DNA of 5,435 nucleotides from Candidatus Heimdallarchaeota archaeon (GCA_027364495.1 DAHXPE010000521.1:1-5435), one strand, 5' to 3'; positions 1 through 5,178 are shown, counted from the first letter of the stretch. Translations and numbers: made by a program. Notes: generated by a model from the letters alone, not told the origin.

Positions 1-8
1 TATACAAA

Positions 9-437
9 ATGATTAAAGTATTTGTCGATTCTGATATTATTTTGGACCTTCTTGCCCATAGAGAACCATATTTCGAGCATGCTGCAATATTATTTACTTT
101 AATCGATCAACAAAAAATAGAAGCTTATACATCACCACTAATTTTTGCAAACTTACACTATCTCCTCAAAAAGTTAACCTCAAATACAGCCGCATTAAAA
201 AGTTTAAGAAAGTTGAAAACTCTAATAAATATTTTACCGGTTGATGAAAGAATAATTGAACAGGCATTGAATTCGGAGTTCAATGACTTTGAAGATGCAA
301 TTCAATATTTCACAGCTGTCAACAACGGAGTTAATCATTTATTAACTAGAAATAAAGTTGATTACAAGAGGAGTAAAATAGAAATATCAACTTCAGAAGA
401 ATTTCTTAAAATGTGGTATGCTAGGAAAAACAAATGA
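9..437 (+). CDS. VapC-like PIN-domain ribonuclease toxin
   Basis: This 142-residue protein has the length and layout of a single PIN domain, the metal-dependent RNase fold of VapC toxins, which act in the cytoplasm and are normally neutralised by a cognate antitoxin. Visible signatures are the N-terminal VDSDIILDLL strand with Asp7, Asp9 and Asp13, the FNDFEDAIQY segment with Asp93, Glu95 and Asp96, and the LLTRNKVDY segment near the C-terminus with Asp118. These are the acidic positions that bind Mg2+ in the family. The LPVDERIIEQALNSEFNDFEDAIQY stretch is typical of the Bacteroidota PIN group. ATG at 9 is chosen because the canonical first strand starts there; only eight bases precede it, so no ribosome-binding site or antitoxin can be seen. 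An 85-bp part of this gene (307-391) is repeated at 1194-1278. Family call is firm; toxin activity is inferred. Confidence 0.85.
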   Translation: MIKVFVDSDIILDLLAHREPYFEHAAILFTLIDQQKIEAYTSPLIFANLHYLLKKLTSNTAALKSLRKLKTLINILPVDERIIEQALNSEFNDFEDAIQYFTAVNNGVNHLLTRNKVDYKRSKIEISTSEEFLKMWYARKNK

Positions 438-455
438 TTGTCATATAACATCTTT
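438..455 (+). repeat. Post-stop TATAAC-type box, copy 1 (attC R''-like)
   Basis: The sequence TTGTCATATAACATCTTT begins at the base after the PIN gene stop codon. Bases 442-455 (CATATAACATCTTT) are identical to 5165-5178 after the AlbA_2 gene. The first twelve bases match 1172-1183 after relE at 10 of 12 positions. The CATATAAC core is also the left arm of the attC-like palindrome at 3929. In integron cassettes the R'' box lies just after the gene's stop, as here. No matching GTTATATG right arm is visible before the next gene, so this would be a truncated or diverged site. Confidence 0.5.
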
Positions 456-539
456 GGAGTATTGCTTAAAGAAACCCTGGAAGCTAAACAATATTTCGGT
501 ATCATCATATTTTTATTTGGTCATGTCTTTTATTTTGAT

Positions 540-571
540 ATTGATATATTGTGCAAAATATTGTACGTTTA
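540..571 (+). promoter_or_regulatory. Probable Bacteroidota-type promoter of the phd-relE operon
   Basis: ATTG at 540-543 is followed after exactly 20 bases by TACGTTTA at 564-571. The Bacteroidota consensus is TTTG, 19-20 bases, then TAnnTTTG, so each element has one mismatch. Transcription would start near 577, just upstream of the GGAG at 591-594 and the ATG at 600. The promoter lies inside the inverted repeat 545-584, the usual arrangement for an autoregulated toxin-antitoxin operon. This is a consensus match only; no experimental support can be read from the sequence. Confidence 0.5.
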
Positions 572-584
572 AGTGCACAATATA
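545..584. promoter_or_regulatory. Palindromic operator of the toxin-antitoxin operon
   Basis: Perfect 10-bp arms TATATTGTGC (545-554) and GCACAATATA (575-584) form an inverted repeat. A third half-site, ATATTGTAC (558-566), matches the left arm at eight of nine positions and is shifted by 12 bases, so the site holds two direct and one inverted half-site. Phd/YefM antitoxins typically bind paired palindromes over their own promoter, with the toxin as co-repressor. Position and symmetry fit that role well. It lies 15-55 bases upstream of the antitoxin ATG. Confidence 0.65.
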
Positions 585-599
585 AAACTTGGAGAATTT

Positions 600-875
600 A
601 TGTATAAAATACAGTTGGATCAAGACATTCAACCACTTTCTGAATTTCGTTCTAAAGTTGCATTTTATTTCGACAAAATAAAAAAAACCAAGAGACCTTT
701 AATTATTACTCAAAATGGTAAAAGTTCTGCGGTATTATTAGATGTATCAGCGTATCAATCTTTGGTTGATAAATTGGAAGTTTTAGAAGACATCAAATTG
801 GCAGAAGAGCAAATTGTTCAAGGAATGGAGATATCGCATCAAGAAGTAAAAAAGAAATTCGCCAAGAGACATTAA
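600..875 (+). CDS. Phd/YefM-family antitoxin
   Basis: The 91-residue product has the length and layout of Phd/YefM antitoxins. Residues 1-55 form the DNA-binding dimer domain, with the family-like segment RPLIITQNGKSSAVLLDVS followed by AYQSL. Residues 56-91 are a charged, helical tail (DKLEVLEDIKLAEEQ and onward) that would wrap the toxin. The frame is open from a GTG at 573, but ATG at 600 is preferred: GGAG lies five bases before it, the GTG falls within the operator, and the predicted transcript starts near 577. The stop is two bases before the toxin ATG, so the pair is one operon. The product should neutralise the RelE/ParE toxin and repress its own promoter through the 545-584 operator. 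Family call is strong; the name relB, yefM or phd cannot be chosen from sequence alone. Confidence 0.88.
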   Translation: MYKIQLDQDIQPLSEFRSKVAFYFDKIKKTKRPLIITQNGKSSAVLLDVSAYQSLVDKLEVLEDIKLAEEQIVQGMEISHQEVKKKFAKRH

Positions 876-877
876 TT

Positions 878-1171
878 ATGAAAATATCCTGGTCTCATTT
901 AGCAGTTGAAAGGTTAGAAGATATTTATGAATATATTGCAAAAGATAACAACTCAGCAGCTCAAAAAATTGTTAATAGTATTTTTAAGAAAGTAGAAGCA
1001 TTAGCTGAGAATCCTAAAAGAGGAAGAAAAGTACCTGAAGCAAATAGAGAAGAAATTCGAGAAGTGTTTGAAGGTGAATATAGAATCATTTATCGTGTCG
1101 AATCTAAAAAAGTCTTTATTTTAACAATCAGAAATTTTAAACAACTTTTGCCCGAAAAGGATATTGAGTAA
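878..1171 (+). CDS. RelE/ParE-family toxin
   Basis: The 97-residue product matches the compact RelE/ParE fold. It has two N-terminal helices (AVERLEDIYEYIAKDNNSAAQK, residues 9-30, then IFKKVEALAENP), the family motif NPKRGRKVPE at 45-54, and the beta-strand block REVFEGEYRIIYRV at 61-74 followed by VFILTIRNF at 79-87. RelE members cleave mRNA on the ribosome, while ParE members poison DNA gyrase. The R-x-x-Y pattern and Arg85 are shared by both, and the tail NFKQLLP lacks an obvious catalytic tyrosine, so ParE-like action is at least as likely as RelE-like. It begins two bases after the antitoxin stop and is probably translationally coupled. A TTGTGGTATAAC box follows the stop directly, and the PIN-gene fragment starts 22 bases after it. 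Confidence 0.88.
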   Translation: MKISWSHLAVERLEDIYEYIAKDNNSAAQKIVNSIFKKVEALAENPKRGRKVPEANREEIREVFEGEYRIIYRVESKKVFILTIRNFKQLLPEKDIE

Positions 1172-1183
1172 TTGTGGTATAAC
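1172..1183 (+). repeat. Post-stop TATAAC-type box, copy 2 (attC R''-like)
   Basis: TTGTGGTATAAC starts at the first base after the relE stop codon and matches 438-449 (after the PIN gene) at 10 of 12 positions, in the same position relative to the stop. It would be the start of a cassette attachment site. The rest of such a site is not seen: the duplicated PIN-gene segment begins 10 bases further on and may have replaced it. Confidence 0.4.
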
Positions 1184-1193
1184 CGACTACTTG

Positions 1194-1278
1194 ATTTCAC
1201 AGCTGTCAACAACGGAGTTAATCATTTATTAACTAGAAATAAAGTTGATTACAAGAAGAGTAAAATAGAAATATCAAC
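1194..1278 (+). repeat. Direct repeat of PIN gene bases 307-391
   Basis: Bases 307-391 inside the PIN toxin gene and 1194-1278 after relE align without gaps over 85 bp with a single mismatch (370 versus 1257). Sequence on both sides is unrelated apart from a few bases. The near identity means a recent duplication. The copies are 887 bp apart and direct, so recombination between them could delete the phd-relE operon. Confidence 0.9.
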
Positions 1279-1453
1279 ATTCATAAGTATTGCATATATA
1301 ATAAACTCAAAAGCAGGACTACCGCCATTAGGTTTTATTTATTTTGTGGCAAGAAATGCGATACTGATAGCATTTGGATTAGGTATTGGGATAGATTTCT
1401 TTTTACAAAACCAAAGGAAATTGTTTATACTATTAAAAATAAAAACTGAATAA

Positions 1454-1649
1454 CAAATGTTACGAACTAACTAAGTTTTCGCAATCGGTGTTGTACAAAT
1501 CATAGAGTCGCATAGTAACAGTCAATTGCTTTTTGAGTCTAGTGAACAAAATAAATTTATAATTATTTTATGGCGTTGGCTTTTCAGAACCGCATCGAAA
1601 TGTTGTGCAGCTGACTTAAAACAAAATCGTTAAGCACTTAATAATTTTT
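1454..1649. other. Intergenic region with a possible attC R'-like core at 1629-1635
   Basis: No coding signal is seen in these 196 bases. GTTAAGC at 1629-1635 fits the integron R' consensus GTTRRRY exactly and lies 14 bases before the ATG at 1650. That matches the 15-base spacing between the GTT core at 3989 and the ATG at 4011. A complementary left half (GCTTAAC-like) was looked for upstream and not found, so a complete attC cannot be claimed. A TGGCGTT heptamer at 1571-1577 recurs in the two other gaps described further on. Confidence 0.3.
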
Positions 1650-2132
1650 ATGAAAACATTAGGATTACTAATACTATTTGCTTTTTTACAACAAGGTAAG
1701 TTACCTCGATTTGAAGATTATACTGTTTCAGATTCTTTTAAGGGAAAACCAGCTATAATAGACTTTAAAGACAATCGTCATGCTCGGCATTTTAGAACTG
1801 TAATTCGTGAAGGAGTACATAAAGGTGCTAATTTTGCCGGACATTATACATTAGTTTATTGGGGTTGCGGTACGTCCTGTCAAGAATATGCAATTGTTAA
1901 TTTAAAAAACGGGAAAGTTTATATGCCTTCTGAATTACTTGGTATGGCGAGTTATGGATTTATGTATAGACTAAATAGTCGTCTTTTAATTATTGATCCA
2001 ATAGATACTTCAATTATTAATGACTTTGATAATAAAATACCTAATTGGTTAACTACTCGCTATTATTTGTGGGATGGAGATAAACTTACTAAAATTGACT
2101 CCACGAAATCCATTATCAATATAAAAGAATGA
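1650..2132 (+). CDS. Small exported protein of an uncharacterised family (GHY/WGCGTxC motif)
   Basis: The 160-residue product starts with a short hydrophobic leader (LGLLILFAFLQQG, residues 4-16), suggesting export or anchoring in the envelope. The core at residues 59-78, GANFAGHYTLVYWGCG followed by TSCQ, has conserved-looking glycines, His65, Trp71 and a Cys73/Cys77 pair. It is followed by a strand pattern EYAIVNLKNGKVY and a C-terminal YYLWDGDKLTKID. I recognise this motif from hypothetical proteins found across Bacteroidota and Proteobacteria, but I know no assigned function; the paired cysteines could form a disulfide or bind metal. ATG at 1650 is chosen because the leader begins there; no good Shine-Dalgarno is present, only an AT-rich tract. 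It has no close partner gene: gaps of 196 and 721 bases flank it. Coding is confident, function unknown. Confidence 0.75.
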   Translation: MKTLGLLILFAFLQQGKLPRFEDYTVSDSFKGKPAIIDFKDNRHARHFRTVIREGVHKGANFAGHYTLVYWGCGTSCQEYAIVNLKNGKVYMPSELLGMASYGFMYRLNSRLLIIDPIDTSIINDFDNKIPNWLTTRYYLWDGDKLTKIDSTKSIINIKE

Positions 2133-2320
2133 GTAAAATAACTTAAATAAGTATTTAACAATAAATCATTTTTTAATCAAATAAAAGTTGGCGTTATTGT
2201 CCGACATCCTTGTTTGGGTTTACTACTTTAAGGCAAAACTGTCGTTACTAAATAAATTAGGCGAAAAATTTATATTATTCGCGTAGTTCAAGTATGCTCG
2301 ATAACGATTTGGCTGGCTTC

Positions 2321-2347
2321 TTTAAGGTTCCAAAATGGCACCTTAAA
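2321..2347. repeat. Isolated hairpin in non-coding DNA
   Basis: Arms TTTAAGGTTCC (2321-2331) and GGCACCTTAAA (2337-2347) pair over 11 positions with one mismatch and a five-base loop, AAAAT. No T-run follows on the + strand, and the bases next to it on the other strand are mixed, so it does not look like a standard intrinsic terminator. It may be structured RNA, a protein-binding site, or a remnant of a recombination site. Confidence 0.45.
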
Positions 2348-2690
2348 AACTGCTTAATATTTGAAAAGCTCTTAGTTAAAAGAGAATTATAGATTTACAT
2401 CCGAATATTCATACCGACGTATATTTTCCCGAAACAATTCTATATTCACATATATTTATTCACCGCACTTCATAATATCATTTTGGTTCTGAGACAATCA
2501 TTTCATTTTCCTCATATTTTATTTTCTGGCGTTATTATATTTTTATATGGTCATGCCTGGAGGATTATTATTTAAATTGAATTATAGCAATTGTTGAGAA
2601 AATGTATTTTTACAACAAAAAGATTTTGCTTGATAAAGTATTGTAAAAAAGGTAAGCTGATAATATAAAATTAGGTAAGACGGGAGAATT

Positions 2691-2795
2691 TTGGGAAAAG
2701 TTCGGGTATATAAAAAGTTTCATGAAATAACTAAAACAGATAATGCTTTAGTTAAACATTCCTTAGCAATTAAATTAAAAAAAAATTATTATTAA
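2691..2795 (+). CDS. Possible 34-codon basic ORF
   Basis: A frame starting with TTG at 2691 and ending with TAA at 2793-2795 encodes a basic peptide, GKVRVYKKFHEI followed by TKTDNALVKH and LAIKLKKNYY. GGGAG at 2682-2686 gives a reasonable ribosome-binding site four bases before the TTG, the main reason to mention it. The composition looks more like protein than the surrounding AT-rich sequence, but no family is recognised and it ends in an A-run. It could be a remnant of a larger gene or chance. Confidence 0.2.
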   Translation: MGKVRVYKKFHEITKTDNALVKHSLAIKLKKNYY

Positions 2796-2853
2796 CTGCA
2801 GAACTAAAGTTGTATAACTTTTTATAATTTATTATTAAAAGGCAAGTAAAAAA

Positions 2854-3792
2854 ATGGAAATATTAGAAATTATATTTCTGATCTTTTTAGGAATTACTTT
2901 TATTACAGGTAATTTTTTCAATCTAAAACAAAATGTAAAAATTAAAAATAACAGTATGTCCAATGAGAAATTGATTGGTGTTTTGCAAAAGGAGTATGGG
3001 TACGTTTATTTAGTAAAAAAAAATATGAAGAGTAAATTATGGATTAGGGAAGGATTAGTAGCAGTTACTTGCTTATTAATTGACACTAATGGGATATATA
3101 GTATTGATTTGCAATATGAATCTGGAAATTTAATTTTTGGCTTTATACCAATAGCTTTTGCTGTTTGGAGTGGGAAAAAAGCACTAAAAAACGTTAAACT
3201 TTTTATTCAAAATTCTAATGAATTGCAATGTGAAAATTTAGAAGAATTTGATTTAAGGAGGGAAATAAATAAGGAATCAATTCAATTCGATAATATTAGT
3301 ATTGAACAAATGAAAGAAATAAGAGACGAGTTTGAAATTGTCGATGATAATTTTATAATCATAACAAAAATGATTACTAATTATTATATGGAATTATATA
3401 CTCAATATAAAAATCAATTTAAGGATGAAATTTCTTTACTTGCCACAGTGGGAGTTTTAGATGCTCAGGTTTACGTTTTCCAGGAAAAAAGTATCACCAT
3501 TCAAGAAATAATAAATATTGCTAAAATTTCTGTAACTAAGAATAACCCTGTTTTAGATTTTGTTCTAAATTTTGGAATTATATTGAGTAAAATAGATAAC
3601 CCACTTTTTACTATTGATGATATAAAGAATGCGTGGGATTCAGAAAAAAATAGATTAGAATTGATAATAGATGAAATAATGATAAAATATCCGTTAGGCA
3701 CAAAAGAAGTAGAATTAGTAAAATATCATTCTAATCTTTTTATGAATTCTCCTCAAACAAAAATTATTAGACAAGAAATCGGCATTAAATGA
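2854..3792 (+). CDS. Unrecognised 312-residue membrane-anchored protein
   Basis: No family is recognised. The N-terminus is a clear membrane segment (LEIIFLIFLGITFITGNFF, residues 4-22), followed by a basic stretch (NLKQNVKIKNN). A second hydrophobic segment (NLIFGFIPIAFAVW, 92-105) is followed by SGKKALKNVK, so two helices and a small loop domain are likely. Residues 115-312 are soluble, charged and probably helical, with repeated acidic and lysine patches and an Ile/Leu-rich middle (EIINIAKISV, DFVLNFGIIL). AAGG at 2841-2844 precedes the ATG by nine bases. The stop TGA overlaps an ATG (ATGA at 3789-3792) of a possible small ORF. An attC-like site lies 135 bases downstream, so the gene could be cassette-borne. 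Coding is well supported by length and composition; role unknown. Membrane-tethered effectors of defence systems can look like this, but nothing specific shows it. Confidence 0.75.
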   Translation: MEILEIIFLIFLGITFITGNFFNLKQNVKIKNNSMSNEKLIGVLQKEYGYVYLVKKNMKSKLWIREGLVAVTCLLIDTNGIYSIDLQYESGNLIFGFIPIAFAVWSGKKALKNVKLFIQNSNELQCENLEEFDLRREINKESIQFDNISIEQMKEIRDEFEIVDDNFIIITKMITNYYMELYTQYKNQFKDEISLLATVGVLDAQVYVFQEKSITIQEIINIAKISVTKNNPVLDFVLNFGIILSKIDNPLFTIDDIKNAWDSEKNRLELIIDEIMIKYPLGTKEVELVKYHSNLFMNSPQTKIIRQEIGIK

Positions 3793-3908
3793 TTTCGATA
3801 AAAATAATAGCTTCTAAATTACCAATAGGTGCATCTTTAGGAGGAACTATTTACATATATCTTTATCAGAAATTATTCAACAATCTAATATTAAGTTTAA
3901 TGAAATAA
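3789..3908 (+). CDS. Possible translationally coupled 39-residue hydrophobic peptide
   Basis: An ATG at 3789 overlaps the upstream stop as ATGA, the classic arrangement for translational coupling, and the frame stays open for 39 codons to TAA at 3906. The peptide has a basic start (MISIKIIASKLP) and a hydrophobic core (GASLGGTIYIYLYQKLFNNL), compatible with one short membrane segment. No family is recognised. The four-base overlap favours a real gene, but an ORF this short occurs easily by chance in AT-rich DNA. It ends 20 bases before the attC-like site. Confidence 0.3.
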   Translation: MISIKIIASKLPIGASLGGTIYIYLYQKLFNNLILSLMK

Positions 3909-3927
3909 TATTTAAGATTAAAAAAAC

Positions 3928-3998
3928 GCATATAACCAGCTTTTCCATTCGCACTCACCAGGGGTGGGTAGCTGTTAAAAGCTACATCGTTATATGGC
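3928..3998 (+). other. attC-like recombination site (imperfect palindrome)
   Basis: The outer arms CATATAAC (3929-3936) and GTTATATG (3989-3996) are perfectly complementary. The inner arms AGCTTTT (3938-3944) and AAAAGCT (3977-3983) pair over 7 bp. A terminal stem pairs 3951-3959 with 3963-3972 (one G-T pair, one bulged A, loop AGG). Between outer and inner arms the left spacer is one base and the right is five (ACATC). This order (R'', L'', variable hairpin, L', R') and the AAC/GTT cores are those of integron attC sites. GTTATAT departs from GTTRRRY at its fifth base, and the left spacer is short. It sits between two genes, with AAGGA of the next gene three bases beyond the right arm. It could instead be a terminator or REP-like element, but there is no T-run. 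Confidence 0.6.
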
Positions 3999-4010
3999 AA
4001 GGAAAATTGA

Positions 4011-5159
4011 ATGTATCTCAATACAAAAAATTTTATTGAACTAAACCAAAATAGTCTCGTAAAATTCTTAGGGGCTAAAATTAAAGAGGATTTATACCTT
4101 GATTATAAAGTTGATTTATCTTCAAGTGAAAAAAGGAAAGCACACAAAGAGTTTCTTAAGGACGTAACTGCATTTGCAAATGCAAATGGTGGTAATATTT
4201 TAATTGGTGTGTGTGAACCTTCTGAGGATTTAACAATTGATAAGCAACTCTTAGGTATTGCAAATGCAAATGAATATTCACAGGACTTAGAAAGACTAAC
4301 TGTCTCCAATATAGATCCAAGAATTTCGGGGTTAAGAATTAAAGTTGTTCCTTTATCAAATAATAAATCAGTAATTGCTATTCATATTCCACCAAGCTTA
4401 AATCGTCCTCATATGGTTAATTATGATAGTCACAGAACATTTTATATGCGTCATTCTGAATCTTCTTTTCCAATGACGACACACGAAATAAGGAATTCAG
4501 TTATGGAGTCATTATCTGCCGAAGAAAAAGCAAAGAATTATTTAAATGAGAAAGAAGCTGATATTAGAGATTACTTTTTGGATAACACACGCTCATTTAT
4601 TAGACAAGCGATGCCATTAATATCTCTTGAATCTTCTTGGGACATTTTTGACAAAAAAATTGAAAAGATAATGCTTGGTGATTCACGGAGATACAATTAT
4701 TTATATGATTTAGCAAGTAATATGATGCCAAGACCCACGATAGACGGCTTACTAGGAAGGGACCAAAGGGATAATCCAAATTGGCAAACCGAAATACATA
4801 GAAACGGCTATGTTTCGTTGGTATATAAGAATCAGTTTCCTTCACTACTTGAAAATTCTAAAACATTCATCATTCATTCAGGTTTCGAAAAATTGTTTGA
4901 TTCCTTTTTAGGTATGGTTGAGGAGTTATTAACTGTTACGAATACTGATGTCCCATATATAATATCGTGTAAATATATTGGGGCAAATAAAACACATCTA
5001 TTCTCTGATAATCTCCTCGGAAACTATTCGGAGGTTTATGGAAAAGAAGATATAATATTTCCATTTCATTATCGCCAAGTTGGCGAACCTATGAATAGCA
5101 TTGCAGGACAATTGTGTTTAGAATTATTTAATGCTTATGGATTTAAAAATATATTATAG
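4011..5159 (+). CDS. AlbA_2 (Schlafen-type) domain protein, possible ATP-binding or nuclease protein
   Basis: The first 165 or so of 382 residues match the AlbA_2 domain shared by bacterial 'putative DNA-binding' proteins and Schlafens. Seen are Glu26 and DYK at 31-33, then FLKDVTAFANANGGNILIGV at 48-67 with Asp51, LLGI at 80-83, LRIKVVPL and VIAIHIPPS strands, FYMRHSES at 144-151 and the closing MTTHEIRNSV. The Glu/Asp-x-Lys/Asp set lies where Schlafen nucleases carry their acidic triad. Residues 170-382 match nothing I recognise: a charged linker, then mixed strands and helices ending FNAYGFKNIL. AAGGA at 3999-4003, seven bases before the ATG, supports the start. The gene begins 15 bases after the right arm of the attC-like site and its stop is followed at once by another CATATAAC box, so it looks like a single-gene cassette. 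AlbA_2 proteins include regulators and anti-phage proteins; which applies here is unknown. Confidence 0.82.
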   Translation: MYLNTKNFIELNQNSLVKFLGAKIKEDLYLDYKVDLSSSEKRKAHKEFLKDVTAFANANGGNILIGVCEPSEDLTIDKQLLGIANANEYSQDLERLTVSNIDPRISGLRIKVVPLSNNKSVIAIHIPPSLNRPHMVNYDSHRTFYMRHSESSFPMTTHEIRNSVMESLSAEEKAKNYLNEKEADIRDYFLDNTRSFIRQAMPLISLESSWDIFDKKIEKIMLGDSRRYNYLYDLASNMMPRPTIDGLLGRDQRDNPNWQTEIHRNGYVSLVYKNQFPSLLENSKTFIIHSGFEKLFDSFLGMVEELLTVTNTDVPYIISCKYIGANKTHLFSDNLLGNYSEVYGKEDIIFPFHYRQVGEPMNSIAGQLCLELFNAYGFKNIL

Positions 5160-5178
5160 AATGCCATATAACATCTTT
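5160..5178 (+). repeat. Post-stop CATATAAC box, copy 3 (attC R''-like)
   Basis: GCCATATAACATCTTT begins five bases after the AlbA_2 gene stop. Bases 5165-5178 repeat 442-455 exactly (14 bp), and both copies follow a stop codon. GCCATATAAC is also the reverse complement of GTTATATGGC at 3989-3998, which opens this gene's interval, so the gene is bracketed by inverted copies of one 10-bp element. This is the layout of an excisable cassette, although the rest of the downstream site is not clear. Confidence 0.55.

Larger units (their letters stand above)
1172..1453 (+). pseudogene. Chimeric remnant: PIN-toxin fragment joined to a membrane-protein tail
   Basis: This frame has no ATG near its start; its only upstream start is a TTG immediately after the relE stop. 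Codons covering 1194-1278 are a copy of the PIN gene's 307-391 with one change (G370 to A1257, Arg to Lys), encoding FTAVNNGVNHLLTRNKVDY and the following KIEIST. The N-terminal catalytic part of the PIN domain is absent. After 1278 the sequence switches to unrelated hydrophobic coding, PPLGFIYFVARNAILIAFGL with IGIDFF after it, which looks like one transmembrane helix and a short basic tail (QNQRKLFILLKIKTE). The second half could be the 3' end of a lost membrane-protein gene. Seen: the duplication and the junction. Inferred: that the ORF is a recombination scar and not a working gene. Confidence 0.6.
2133..2853. other. Long gap without a convincing gene
   Basis: These 721 bases hold no ORF with a recognisable product on either strand. 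What can be seen: an AT-only inverted repeat shortly after the preceding stop (2143-2158), a clear hairpin at 2321-2347, a block at 2521-2558 similar to 491-528, a possible 34-codon ORF at 2691-2795, and a small hairpin at 2806-2821 (AAAGTT, loop GTAT, AACTTT) 32 bases before the next ATG. TGGCGTTATT occurs twice, near 2191 and 2527. It could be decayed cassette DNA, a pair of small RNAs, or simple AT-rich spacer; nothing visible decides. Confidence 0.5.

Noticed and set aside
1..8. TATAC at the window edge as the end of a GTTATAC core before the PIN gene
   Set aside because: The two decisive bases would lie outside the window, and the spacing to the ATG (three bases) differs from the other two cores.
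573..599. GTG at 573 as the antitoxin start (adds nine residues)
   Set aside because: It lies inside the operator and just before the predicted transcript start, while ATG at 600 has GGAG at the right distance and gives the usual family N-terminus.
2143..2176. AT-only inverted repeat followed by a T-rich stretch, as terminator of the exported-protein gene
   Set aside because: The stem has only A-T pairs, leaves a two-base loop at full pairing, and the T-run is separated from it; too weak to call.
3501..3701. Minus-strand ORF of 66 codons
   Set aside because: It lies wholly inside the 312-residue gene on the other strand, with no ribosome-binding site or recognisable product; its composition reflects antisense AT-rich coding.
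4103..4309. Minus-strand ORF of 68 codons
   Set aside because: It is antisense to the conserved AlbA_2 domain and shows no family features.
4600..4845. Minus-strand ORF of 81 codons
   Set aside because: It is antisense to the AlbA_2 gene, whose frame is continuous across it; no independent coding evidence.
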